Source: Bacteroidota bacterium
GTDB lineage: Bacteria; Bacteroidota; Bacteroidia; Chitinophagales; Chitinophagaceae
Length of the DNA: 64,000 bases
Assembly (NCBI GenBank): GCA_013287475.1
Contig: JABDDT010000001.1
Span: 35,339 to 99,338 of the forward strand
Reading direction: 5' to 3'
The position numbers and the translations under genes are program-made. Of the stretch, positions 52,790-61,203 are shown one piece after another (the first letter of the stretch is position 1; each line of letters starts with the position of its first letter). The notes beneath the pieces were generated by a model. That model had not been told where the DNA came from, searched no databases, and saw only the letters and a program-made list of their open reading frames with translations.

Positions 52790-54046
52790 ATGGCAGATAT
52801 TTTTGAAAAGCTGACAAGACACAAAGGACCAATCGGACAGCATCGGGACAGAGCGCATGGTTATTTTGCATTTCCAAAACTGGAAGGTGAAATTGGTAGC
52901 AGAATGAATTTTCGTGGAAAAGAAATGATCGTGTGGAGTCTGAATAATTATCTGGGACTTGCTAACCATCCGGAAGTAAGAAAAGCGGATGCGGAAGGTG
53001 CAGTTGTATATGGTCTTGCTTCACCTATGGGTGCCCGTATGATGAGTGGAAACAGTAACCAGCATGAACAGCTTGAAAAAGAACTTTCTGAATTTGTTGG
53101 AAAGGAGGACACCGCACTGCTGAATTACGGTTACCAGGGTATGGTAAGTATTATCGATGTGTTATGCGGGAGACATGACGTGATAGTTTATGATGCAGAA
53201 TGTCATGCTTGTATTATCGATGGTCTTCGTTTACATGCAGGCCATCGTTATGTTTTCAAACATAATGACCTCAACGATTTTGAAAAGCAGATTCAACGGG
53301 CAAATGCACTTGTTGAAAAACAAGGTGGAGGCGGAGTTCTGGTAATTACTGAAGGAGTATTCGGAATGGCAGGAGATCAGGGAAAACTAAAAGAAATTAC
53401 AGCGTTGAAATCTAAATACAAATTCAGGTTGTTGGTAGACGATGCACATGGTTTTGGAACACTTGGGAAAAAAGGCGCAGGAGCGGGAGAAGAACAGGGT
53501 GTTCAGGATGATATTGATTTATATTTTTCGACTTTTGCAAAATCCATGGCCTCGATAGGCGCTTTTGTATCTGGTGAAAGACCGATTGTAGACTATATCA
53601 GGTACAATATCAGGAGTCAGATTTTTGCTAAAAGTTTACCAATGGCAGTCGTACTTGGTAATCTCAAAAGACTGGAATTATTGAGGAATAATCCATCGTT
53701 GAAAGAAAAGCTGTGGAGTAACGCACTGAAACTGCAGGCTGGACTCCGCAAAAAGGGATTCGATATAGGAAAGACGGATTCTGTTGTTACACCAATTTAT
53801 ATGAAAGGGGACGTTCCGGAAGCAACCGCTATGGTAATGGATCTTCGGGAGAATTACGGCATTTTCTGCTCTATAGTAGTCTATCCCGTTATTCCTAAGG
53901 GCCATATCATTTATCGTCTGATACCTACTGCCTTGCATACGGATCTGGATATTGAGGTTACCCTGGCTGCATTTGAAGCCACAAAAAAGAAGCTGGATAT
54001 AGGGGATTATAAAGTAGAGGCTATTCCAGATATGGCTGAAGCTTAA
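52790..54046 (+). CDS. spt: Serine palmitoyltransferase-like alpha-oxoamine synthase
   Basis: A 418-residue PLP enzyme of the alpha-oxoamine synthase family. The family motifs are WSLNNYLGLANHPEVRKADA, SPMGARMMSGNSNQHEQLEK, LLVDDAHGFGTLGKKGAGAG and the PLP lysine in YFSTFAKSMASIGAFVSGER. In Bacteroidota the closest enzymes condense serine or cysteate with acyl-CoA to start sphingolipid or sulfonolipid synthesis, so this is a plausible sphingolipid-type gene. Substrates are inferred. 2-amino-3-ketobutyrate CoA ligase is the main alternative. It ends in a strong terminator. Confidence 0.85.
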   Translation: MADIFEKLTRHKGPIGQHRDRAHGYFAFPKLEGEIGSRMNFRGKEMIVWSLNNYLGLANHPEVRKADAEGAVVYGLASPMGARMMSGNSNQHEQLEKELSEFVGKEDTALLNYGYQGMVSIIDVLCGRHDVIVYDAECHACIIDGLRLHAGHRYVFKHNDLNDFEKQIQRANALVEKQGGGGVLVITEGVFGMAGDQGKLKEITALKSKYKFRLLVDDAHGFGTLGKKGAGAGEEQGVQDDIDLYFSTFAKSMASIGAFVSGERPIVDYIRYNIRSQIFAKSLPMAVVLGNLKRLELLRNNPSLKEKLWSNALKLQAGLRKKGFDIGKTDSVVTPIYMKGDVPEATAMVMDLRENYGIFCSIVVYPVIPKGHIIYRLIPTALHTDLDIEVTLAAFEATKKKLDIGDYKVEAIPDMAEA

Positions 54047-54064
54047 TGAGTTATAAATAAATTT

Positions 54065-54095
54065 AAGCAGGTTGAACATAAAAACCTGCTTTTTT
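54065..54095 (+). terminator. Intrinsic terminator of the Spt-like gene
   Basis: AAGCAGGTT and AACCTGCTT form a perfect 9-bp stem around a 9-nt loop, followed by TTTT. It is 18 nt after the stop codon. Confidence 0.88.
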
Positions 54096-54197
54096 CGTTT
54101 TTATACTTGATAACTGCGGTTTTTAAGGTCATTTTGTATTTTAGTAAATACTGACAGAGCATTGTTTAATACCCGCTCCTATTAGATTCTAAACCAA

Positions 54198-54644
54198 ATG
54201 CTCCCGCGAAAAACTATATTCAGTTTGCTTATAATGGCATACTGCCATTGTTACGGTATTGATCAAAAGCCAGCCAAAGATTCCAGTACGGTTACCATTA
54301 CCCTGCAAAATGCTTCGGATAAACTTTCAAAAATTGATTCTGTTTTTGTGATATTTGATCGCTATGATTTGCGGGGAGCAGGTGTAATAAAAAAAGTTTT
54401 TTATCCCAACATAGATAACAAGATCCAGGTCAGTATACCCAAAGGAAAATATTATATAAATATATTTTGTCTCGGAATTTATAACAAGGAAAGTTTTGAC
54501 CGTGTGGTGTATGCAAAATCTAACAAAAATCATAATATCTTCCTCAGGCTACAGGCTTCTGCATTATTCCATCAGGGAGGGGCTCATATTCCTGCAGATC
54601 ATTTTGATCCCTCACATCTGGCAATTCTTAATTTTGCCAAATAG
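54198..54644 (+). CDS. Hypothetical secreted protein
   Basis: A 148-residue protein with a short signal-like N terminus (KTIFSLLIMAYCHCYGIDQ). The mature part has a beta-sandwich look: STVTITLQNASDKLSKIDSV, FVIFDRYDLRGAGVIKKVFY and VSIPKGKYYINIFCLGIYNK. This pattern of a domain ending in a solvent-exposed turn is seen in carboxypeptidase-regulatory-like folds, but I do not recognise the family. It stands alone between two terminators. Confidence 0.65.
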   Translation: MLPRKTIFSLLIMAYCHCYGIDQKPAKDSSTVTITLQNASDKLSKIDSVFVIFDRYDLRGAGVIKKVFYPNIDNKIQVSIPKGKYYINIFCLGIYNKESFDRVVYAKSNKNHNIFLRLQASALFHQGGAHIPADHFDPSHLAILNFAK

Positions 54645-54673
54645 TTTAACACACCCTGAATAGTCAAATAATA

Positions 54674-54694
54674 AAGCCTCCTTATTGAAGGGAG
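54674..54694 (+). terminator. Weak GCCTCC/GGAGGC hairpin after the secreted protein gene
   Basis: GCCTCCTT, loop attga, AGGGAGGC: a strong stem with one mismatch but no T-run after it on the plus strand. On the minus strand it is followed by TTTATTATTT, so it may act in reverse. Confidence 0.35.
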
Positions 54695-54865
54695 GCCGCA
54701 CTAATCAAATACCATTAACCATTAAACCTTATCCTATGAAAAGTCAAATATAAAATATTAGGGGTAGAAACTGTGTTTCACCAATTAAAAAAATTTATTT
54801 ACGAGGCTTATATTGATGCATATCAACTTAATTCATCTACTTTGTAAATTCAACCAAAACACAGG

Positions 54866-55426
54866 ATGCGAAAAGTAGTTGTAGCTATAACAGGTGCCAG
54901 TGGCTCATTGTATGCGAGTATTCTCATAGAAAAATTATTGGCTATCCGTTCCCAGTGGGAGACTGTTTCCATCGTAATGACTAAAAATGCACGCGAAGTT
55001 TGGGAAACTGAACTGGGCAATCAATCTTATAAGGATTTACCCTTAGATATCTTTGAACCTGATAATTTCAAAGCCCCGTTCGCTTCCGGATCAGCCAGGT
55101 TTGATACGATGATTATTATTCCCTGTTCTATGGGTAGTTTGGGAAGAATTGCTGCTGGTATATCCAGCGATCTGATCTCCAGAGCGGCAGACGTGATCTT
55201 AAAAGAAAGAAGAAAATTGATTTGTGTGATCAGGGATAATCCCTATAATCTTATCCATATACGAAATATGGAGACAATCACGCTGGCGGGGGGGATTATA
55301 TGTCCGGCTTCACCTTCATTTTACAGTAAGCCGGCTTCTATTGAAGAAGTCGTTTCCACAGTAGTCGATCGCGTCATTGACCTGGCGGGTTTTGAACTTA
55401 AAAGCTTTAGATGGGGAGAGAGATGA
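54866..55426 (+). CDS. ubiX: UbiX family flavin prenyltransferase
   Basis: A 186-residue flavoprotein that joins dimethylallyl phosphate to FMN to make prenylated FMN, the cofactor of UbiD decarboxylases. It starts RKVVVAITGASGSLYASILI, a typical nucleotide-binding start. SARFDTMIIIPCSMGSLGRI carries the FMN-binding part and RAADVILKERRKLICVIRDN the conserved segment after it. No ubiD is in view. In the absence of ubiquinone genes it may serve menaquinone or other decarboxylation. Confidence 0.93.
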   Translation: MRKVVVAITGASGSLYASILIEKLLAIRSQWETVSIVMTKNAREVWETELGNQSYKDLPLDIFEPDNFKAPFASGSARFDTMIIIPCSMGSLGRIAAGISSDLISRAADVILKERRKLICVIRDNPYNLIHIRNMETITLAGGIICPASPSFYSKPASIEEVVSTVVDRVIDLAGFELKSFRWGER

Positions 55427-55431
55427 AGTAA

Positions 55432-55455
55432 GGGAGTATGGGAGTATGGGAGTGT
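55432..55455 (+). repeat. GGGAGTAT tandem repeat, locus C left arm
   Basis: Three units GGGAGTAT, GGGAGTAT, GGGAGTGT in the orientation opposite to loci A and B. Together with the right arm it forms an inverted pair between the convergent ubiX and lolA-like genes. Confidence 0.7.
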
Positions 55456-55509
55456 TCAATAATTTATTAGTCCTTTTTCGACTATAGCTACTCGTTAGTA
55501 AAAATCTCT

Positions 55510-55532
55510 CATTCCCATACTCCCATACTTTC
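55510..55532 (+). repeat. GGGAGTAT tandem repeat, locus C right arm
   Basis: CATTCCCATACTCCCATACT continuing TTC. Nineteen bases pair with the left arm (55436-55454) with one G-U, around a loop of about 55 nt. The stem lies between the convergent ubiX and lolA-like genes and could stop transcription from both sides. Confidence 0.65.
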
Positions 55533-55541
55533 TTCATGTCG

Positions 55542-56192
55542 CTATTGAGTCAAATTTACTTCCTCCACTCCCGGATGTTTGGATTTATCGAATACAAAAC
55601 TGGCATCAGAGATATTCAGGTTACCGCTCAGGCTATCGATATTATAAATATAACGGCTATTACTTTTGTCCAGGAATTTGCCCGAGCTGACCAGGTGGGA
55701 TTTCTTATCTACATATAAGTAAATCTTATGAAAATTCTGTGTTTTATCAGTAGGTGTCATTTCGATTTCCACTACCGTCTTAGTTCCCATTTTCTGTTCG
55801 CCATTCACCTTATAAATGAAATCTTTGTCATAAAAATTGGTCAGCAGTTTTTGAGGTGAAATCGTGCTGGAACCGGGGTCAACCTTAGTTATTGTTACTT
55901 CGTTAGCTGATTTATCGTAAGTCCAAATTGTTTTACCATCAGAATAAATCTCCTGACCTGTAATTTGAACATAATATTTGTTTCCTTTCATCAAAACCGT
56001 CCCTTTCTTAGTACCCTGTGGAGTACCCTGTGCATCCTGTAACTGAAGTGTAAATACAGCCTTTATAGTTTTATATGATTTTATTTTAGCCGAAGCCTGA
56101 TCCAAAATCATTTTTGCGTCAGGGTCATTATTCTGGGAATAGCAGGTTGATAATGCAAAAAAGCCATTTAAGAAAACAAGCAACATTTTCAT
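55542..56192 (-). CDS. LolA-like outer-membrane lipoprotein carrier family protein
   Basis: A 216-residue periplasmic protein of the LolA/LolB fold, starting at ATG 56192 with signal KMLLVFLNGFFALSTCYSQ. The core shows ILDQASAKIKSYKTIKAVFT, KKGTVLMKGNKYYVQITGQE, YSDGKTIWTYDKSANEVTIT and YLYVDKKSHLVSSGKFLDKS, the pattern of LolA-type beta-sheets. It should shuttle lipoproteins from the Lol ABC exporter to the outer membrane. It follows ftsK on the same strand. Confidence 0.9.
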   Translation of the reverse strand: MKMLLVFLNGFFALSTCYSQNNDPDAKMILDQASAKIKSYKTIKAVFTLQLQDAQGTPQGTKKGTVLMKGNKYYVQITGQEIYSDGKTIWTYDKSANEVTITKVDPGSSTISPQKLLTNFYDKDFIYKVNGEQKMGTKTVVEIEMTPTDKTQNFHKIYLYVDKKSHLVSSGKFLDKSNSRYIYNIDSLSGNLNISDASFVFDKSKHPGVEEVNLTQ

Positions 56193-56276
56193 ACATGAAA
56201 ATTGATAATAAAGGGGTGCAAGATATGTCATTCAAATTGCAATCGTTATGCCATCCATGTTAAAAGTACCTGACGG

Positions 56277-58757
56277 CTATCCGTTCATATGTGCAAGAAA
56301 TATTGAAAGTTCAGCATCCGTTTTTATTATTACTTCCCTTGCCTTGCTTCCCTGATTTGGTCCAACCACACCAGCAGCCTCCAGCTGATCCATCAATCGC
56401 CCAGCCCTGTTATAACCAAGTTTCATCCTGCGCTGTATCAAAGAAGTTGAACCCACCTGATTCTGAACAATAAGGCGGGCAGCATCCTCAAATAGCGGAT
56501 CACGGCTATTGGCATCAAAATCTCTGGCATCCAAATCCTTCTCATCCACATATTCAGGTAGTAAAAAAGCTTGAGGATAGCCCTGTTGTTTCCCGATAAA
56601 ATCTGCAATTTCCTCTACTTCAGGGGTATCAACAAAAGCGCATTGCAGGCGTGTTATTTCGCCATTATAAGATACCAACATGTCCCCTTTGCCAATGAGC
56701 TGTTCTGCACCACCGGTATCAAGGATGGTCCTTGAATCTATTTTTGAAGAAACTTTAAATGCAATTCGAGCAGGGAAATTAGCCTTTATAGTTCCGGTAA
56801 TTATATTGACCGATGGTCTCTGTGTTGCAATGATCAGGTGTATACCAACAGCTCTTGCCAATTGTGCCAGTCGCGCTATGGGCATTTCAATTTCTTTTCC
56901 TGCAGTCATAATGAGGTCGGCAAATTCATCTATAACAAGGACTATAAAAGGTAGATACTGGTGCCCCTTTTGCGGACTCAGTTTTCGTTTTGTAAATTTA
57001 TCATTGTACTCCCTGATATTTCGGGTACCCGCTTCTTTCAGCAAATCGTAACGGTTGTCCATTTCTATGCAAAGTGCATTTAAAGTATAAACCACTTTTT
57101 TTGTATCAGTAATAATGGGTTCTTCCTCTCCTGGCAATTTAGCTAAAAAGTGTTTTTCAATTACCCTGTATAAACTGAGTTCTACTTTTTTTGGATCTAC
57201 CAGAACAAGTTTCAGTTGTGAAGGATGTTTTTTATATAAAAGTGAAACCAGGATAGCATTTACTCCGACAGATTTACCCTGGCCGGTCGCTCCGGCCATC
57301 AAAAGATGCGGCATAGTTGACAAATCGACTATAAAATTCTCATTATTGATCGTTTTTCCAATAGCAATCGGAAGGTTAAAGGTGCTATACTGGAATTTAT
57401 CTGAAGCCAGTAAAGTGCGCATACTCACAAGAGTTTTCTTAACATTCGGCACTTCTATTCCGATGGTCCCCTTACCCGGAATCGGAGCGATAATTCGAAT
57501 ACCCAGGGCAGACAGGTTTAATGCAATATCGTCTTCCAGGTTTTTAATCCTTGATATTCTGACACCGGGTGCCGGTACAATTTCATATAAAGTTACTGTC
57601 GGACCAACGGTTGCACTGATCTTATGAATATCTATATCATAATTTTTCAGTGTACTGATGATCTGGTTTTTATTATTTTCCAATTCCGCAGGATCCTGAA
57701 TTATGCGATCGTTACCATGAGCCTGTAACAGATCCAGGGGTGGAAATTTATAGGATCTTAAATCCAGAGTAGGTTCATAATCCGGCATGGCATCGGATTT
57801 AATTATATTTCCATCTTCGTTTATTTCATCAGGAATCGTTTCAGGAACTTTTTTAATTTCCAGTTCGAGTGGGTTAGTTTCTGGAATATTTTTTTTCAGG
57901 GGTTTCAGTGCTGCAGGAACGAGGGGAAATTCTTTCTTAACAGGTTCTTCCCTTATGAAAACTGAGTTGGAATCGGTAAATGATTCTTCTTTAGCAATAA
58001 TTAAAGGAAAATCTTCCTCGTTTTTTAATCTATTTTTTTTATCTCTTAAAAAAGGTTCTTCAATAAAAAGTGCAGCACCTGATTCTTTATCAGGTTCCTG
58101 TTCAGGAATAAAATCCGCATTCTTATTCTTTAGGGCTGATTCGGGCAATTTGAATTCAGGATTAAAACGCCAGATGAAATATGCCAGAAAGCAGGCAAAT
58201 AATACGCAGGCTGTCCCAATTTTGCCCAGGAAACGTATCATCCATTCACAGGTCATGTCGCCAAATGCACCCCCCCATGGAAAAGAGGCTCCATGAAAAA
58301 TAAAAGCCAGTGTAGTGGATAAATAAATAAGTCCGATCAATACATAGCGCAGATTGCGTTTGATAGAAAAATATTTCTTCGCAAACAACCAGTTAATCCC
58401 GGCAATAAAAAAAAACGAACAGATAAAATAACTTGCCAAACCGAAACCTTTATAAAAAAACAAATGTGAAATATAAGCGCCGAGATTTCCGAGCAAATTT
58501 GCCACTTTAATGTCACGTGATGGAGCGAGGATCGAAATGCCACGGAATACCTTATCCTGGTCTTCCCGCCAGGTAAACAAATAAGAAGTAAAAGAAATAA
58601 ATAAAAATATGGATATTAATAAAAATGCAGCTCCGGTGATCTTATGCGTCCGCTCATCACGGATTACCTGAGAAACAGTAAGTTTGGCTTCCTTTTCTGT
58701 TTTCAGGGAAGACGGACCGGAAGAATGGTTTTTCTTTGATTTTGAACGCTGAGCCAT
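56277..58757 (-). CDS. ftsK: DNA translocase FtsK
   Basis: An 826-residue FtsK/SpoIIIE motor that clears chromosome ends from the division septum. The N terminus has four membrane helices (about 45-200). A variable linker follows, then the alpha/beta motor with Walker A GATGQGKSVGVNAILVSLLY near residue 490, LVLVDPKKVELSLYRVIEKH, VIDEFADLIM and IATQRPSVNIITGTIKANFP. The C-terminal gamma winged-helix domain (DAARLIVQNQVGSTSLIQRR, GYNRAGRLMDQLE) reads polar DNA motifs. A TAnnTTTG box is 5 nt before the ATG. Confidence 0.95.
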   Translation of the reverse strand: MAQRSKSKKNHSSGPSSLKTEKEAKLTVSQVIRDERTHKITGAAFLLISIFLFISFTSYLFTWREDQDKVFRGISILAPSRDIKVANLLGNLGAYISHLFFYKGFGLASYFICSFFFIAGINWLFAKKYFSIKRNLRYVLIGLIYLSTTLAFIFHGASFPWGGAFGDMTCEWMIRFLGKIGTACVLFACFLAYFIWRFNPEFKLPESALKNKNADFIPEQEPDKESGAALFIEEPFLRDKKNRLKNEEDFPLIIAKEESFTDSNSVFIREEPVKKEFPLVPAALKPLKKNIPETNPLELEIKKVPETIPDEINEDGNIIKSDAMPDYEPTLDLRSYKFPPLDLLQAHGNDRIIQDPAELENNKNQIISTLKNYDIDIHKISATVGPTVTLYEIVPAPGVRISRIKNLEDDIALNLSALGIRIIAPIPGKGTIGIEVPNVKKTLVSMRTLLASDKFQYSTFNLPIAIGKTINNENFIVDLSTMPHLLMAGATGQGKSVGVNAILVSLLYKKHPSQLKLVLVDPKKVELSLYRVIEKHFLAKLPGEEEPIITDTKKVVYTLNALCIEMDNRYDLLKEAGTRNIREYNDKFTKRKLSPQKGHQYLPFIVLVIDEFADLIMTAGKEIEMPIARLAQLARAVGIHLIIATQRPSVNIITGTIKANFPARIAFKVSSKIDSRTILDTGGAEQLIGKGDMLVSYNGEITRLQCAFVDTPEVEEIADFIGKQQGYPQAFLLPEYVDEKDLDARDFDANSRDPLFEDAARLIVQNQVGSTSLIQRRMKLGYNRAGRLMDQLEAAGVVGPNQGSKAREVIIKTDAELSIFLAHMNG

Positions 58758-58762
58758 GACGA

Positions 58763-58770
58763 CAAAGATA
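58763..58770 (-). promoter_or_regulatory. Putative -7 box of ftsK, possible leaderless start
   Basis: On the minus strand TATCTTTG fits TAnnTTTG and lies 5 nt (tcgtc) before the ftsK ATG, between it and the end of the upstream DUF423 gene. Confidence 0.38.
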
Positions 58771-58772
58771 TG

Positions 58773-59168
58773 TTAAGTAGATCTTCTCCTCCTAACAGCC
58801 AAAGCTAAAAAAATCCATCCGAGGATAAATCCAACACCGCCTACCGGTGTCAGAATTCCCAGAAAAACGGGGATGGTGCTTCCGTTGGTTAACAGTACGG
58901 ATATAATATATAAAGAGCCACTGAAAAGAAGTATACCTGCTATAAAACAAAAGCCTGCACGGTTTATCTGGTAACCCGGAAACTTTTCACCAAGAATTCC
59001 TGCAGCCAACAATGCAAATACGTGGTAAAACTGATAACGAACTGCTGTATCATAAATTTCAAGTGCCGGATCCGGCATCAGATGTTTCAATTGGTGGGCA
59101 AGCATCGCACCTGCTACAACTGCCAGGGCACCAAAAATGGAAGCCAGTACAAGAAATAGTTTATTCAC
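58773..59168 (-). CDS. DUF423 membrane protein
   Basis: A 131-residue DUF423 family protein with four membrane helices. The N-terminal signature LVLASIFGALAVVAGAMLAH, the YDTAVRYQFYHVFALLAAGI segment, LFSGSLYIISVL and TPVGGVGFILGWIFLA are all family-like. Function is unknown in general. It starts at GTG and lies 21 nt downstream of the shikimate kinase gene. Confidence 0.88.
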   Translation of the reverse strand: MNKLFLVLASIFGALAVVAGAMLAHQLKHLMPDPALEIYDTAVRYQFYHVFALLAAGILGEKFPGYQINRAGFCFIAGILLFSGSLYIISVLLTNGSTIPVFLGILTPVGGVGFILGWIFLALAVRRRRST

Positions 59169-59189
59169 AAAAAGATATTTAGAAAAATT

Positions 59190-59690
59190 TTATTGTAATA
59201 AACTAATAAAAGATTCAAGCTCTGTGTTTTCTTCAAGTACCATCAGGTCTGCCTGCTCATAATACATTTTACGTTCACCCAGTTTCCGAATAATATATGC
59301 TCGAAGTCCGGCTTCAGTTATTCCCTTTAATAGAGGCCTGGACATTTTTTCGTTAAGAAGCCGCTGGTTTAATGCTTCCAGTGAAGTATTCAGCCAAAGC
59401 ACTTTCCCACTCTTTTTCATAAAATCTATATTATTAAAAAAACAAGGAGTACCACCTCCGGCTGACAAAACAAAATTTTCTTCCCGGTTTATCAAATCCT
59501 CCAGCGTTTGTTTTTCCATATAACGAAAATATTCTTCACCCTTGATTGCAAAAATTTCAGAAATACTCATGCCTTCATTATTTACAATCACAGCATCAAG
59601 GTCATAAAACGGAATTTGTAATTTCGCGGCAATCCTGGTACCCCAATGTGTTTTACCTGAACCCATAAACCCAATCAAAAATATTCTCAT
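59190..59690 (-). CDS. aroK: Shikimate kinase
   Basis: Phosphorylates shikimate at the 3-hydroxyl, ahead of AroA. The 166-residue P-loop protein has IFLIGFMGSGKTHWGTRIAA, the shikimate-binding FYDLDAVI and EEYFRYMEKQTLEDL segments, LSAGGGTPCFFNN, and the lid MSRPLLKG. It is 30 kb from the rest of the pathway genes and is not preceded by an attenuator, so this step is under separate control. Confidence 0.95.
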   Translation of the reverse strand: MRIFLIGFMGSGKTHWGTRIAAKLQIPFYDLDAVIVNNEGMSISEIFAIKGEEYFRYMEKQTLEDLINREENFVLSAGGGTPCFFNNIDFMKKSGKVLWLNTSLEALNQRLLNEKMSRPLLKGITEAGLRAYIIRKLGERKMYYEQADLMVLEENTELESFISLLQ

Positions 59691-59776
59691 AATTATTTAA
59701 TAAAATTCAACCTGTTTAAAAAACGCCGGTTACATATCCTACATTGATAATCGATGACCAATACACAGTCTGCGAT

Positions 59777-60961
59777 TTACGTAAATGCATTAAAACCGGT
59801 TACATCCATTCCCGTAATCAACAAATGAACATCATGTGTTCCTTCATAAGTCAGAACACTTTCCATATTCATAAGATGCCGCATGATCGGATATTCACCG
59901 GTAATACCCATTCCACCCAGCATCTGCCTTGCTTCCCTCGCTATATTTGTTGCAATTTCGCACCCGTTCCTTTTCGCCATGGACACCTGCGCCGGAGTAG
60001 CTCTTTTTTCGTTCATCAGCATTCCCAGTCTCCAATTCAATAATTGAGCCTTAGTGATTTCAGTAATCATTTCTGCCAACTTCTTTTGTTGCAGCTGGAA
60101 ACCACCAATAGGTCTTCCGAATTGAATTCTTTCTTTACTATACCTCAGAGCCGTATCATAACAGTCCATGGCAGCACCTACTGATCCCCATGCAATACCG
60201 TATCGCGCTTTCGTTAAACAGCTTAACGGGCCTTTTAATCCGTGGATATCAGGAAACAGGTTTGTTTTGGGCACTTTGACGTTATCGAAAACCAGTTCCC
60301 CTGTGGCTGAAGCCCGCAGGCTCCATTTCCCATGGGTCACTGGTGTGGTAAAACCTTCCATTCCCCTTTCTACAACCAGACCCCGGATATCACCCTGCTC
60401 ATCCTTTGCCCAGACCACAGCAACCTGGGCAAATGGCGCATTACTTATCCACATCTTACTTCCATTTAATACCACATGATCACCCGCATCTTTAAAATTA
60501 GTCAGCATGCCTGCCGGATTAGAACCATGATCAGGTTCTGTAAGGCCAAAACAGCCCAGCCATTCGCCTGTTGCAAGTTTTGGTAATATCCTCTTCTTCA
60601 TTTGTTCCGGTCCGTAAGCATGAATAGGAAACATTACAAGAGATCCCTGCACTGAAGCTGTAGACCTGACACCACTGTCTCCTCTTTCAAGTTCCTGCAT
60701 CATCAGACCGTAGCTGATATAATCAAGACCTCCTCCTCCATAGGATTCAGGAATGGTAGGACCAAAACAGCCCAAATCGCCCAGTTGTTTCACAATCTGG
60801 GTGGGAAATGCCGCTTTTTGTGCATATTCTTCAATTATTGGACTAATTTCTTTCTTAACATAAGAACGTACAGATTCCCTGATCAATTTATGCTCCTCAG
60901 TAAGTAAGTCGTCCAACTGATAGTAATCGGGGCTTTGAAAAACATCGGTTTTGGCAGGCAT
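59777..60961 (-). CDS. Acyl-CoA dehydrogenase, glutaryl-CoA dehydrogenase-like
   Basis: A 394-residue FAD-dependent acyl-CoA dehydrogenase from ATG 60961 (PAKTDVFQSPDYYQLDDLLT). Key motifs are WLGCFGLTEPDHGSNPAGML (FAD/substrate), KMWISNAPFAQVAVVWAKDE, CYDTALRYSKERIQFGRPIG and the C-terminal MESVLTYEGTHDVHLLITGM, whose Glu is the expected catalytic base in the glutaryl-CoA group. It may act in lysine/tryptophan degradation or another short-chain substrate. Family is certain, substrate inferred. Confidence 0.88.
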   Translation of the reverse strand: MPAKTDVFQSPDYYQLDDLLTEEHKLIRESVRSYVKKEISPIIEEYAQKAAFPTQIVKQLGDLGCFGPTIPESYGGGGLDYISYGLMMQELERGDSGVRSTASVQGSLVMFPIHAYGPEQMKKRILPKLATGEWLGCFGLTEPDHGSNPAGMLTNFKDAGDHVVLNGSKMWISNAPFAQVAVVWAKDEQGDIRGLVVERGMEGFTTPVTHGKWSLRASATGELVFDNVKVPKTNLFPDIHGLKGPLSCLTKARYGIAWGSVGAAMDCYDTALRYSKERIQFGRPIGGFQLQQKKLAEMITEITKAQLLNWRLGMLMNEKRATPAQVSMAKRNGCEIATNIAREARQMLGGMGITGEYPIMRHLMNMESVLTYEGTHDVHLLITGMDVTGFNAFT

Positions 60962-61070
60962 GATGATAGAGTTGGATGCGAAAATACTCAAAAAGGCCAA
61001 AGCCGGGGCTTAAGGTGTATAGCCACTCCAGTCTTCCATCAGGCTCATAAAATTTAAACTCCGTTTTTGA

Positions 61071-61085
61071 GCACCGAAACGGTGC
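61071..61085. other. GCACCG-AAA-CGGTGC palindrome
   Basis: A perfect 6-bp-arm palindrome in the shared upstream region of the dehydrogenase and the third sigma gene. It may be an operator or a tight hairpin. No regulator is adjacent. Confidence 0.4.
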
Positions 61086-61203
61086 ACAACACATTCAACA
61101 TAACCCATTTATCCTTAATTAATTATTATTAGGACAGAGAATGTTAAAACCGGATGCAACATCCTGCTTTTCTTTGTGTACTTATAATAGTAACAAAATC
61201 CGG

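Noticed and set aside
54735-54752. Five-codon ORF ATGAAAAGTCAAATATAA after a CCATTAACCATTAAACC leader-like stretch
   Set aside because: It is reminiscent of a leader of a lost gene, but it is too short and no terminator or biosynthetic gene follows that would support attenuation.
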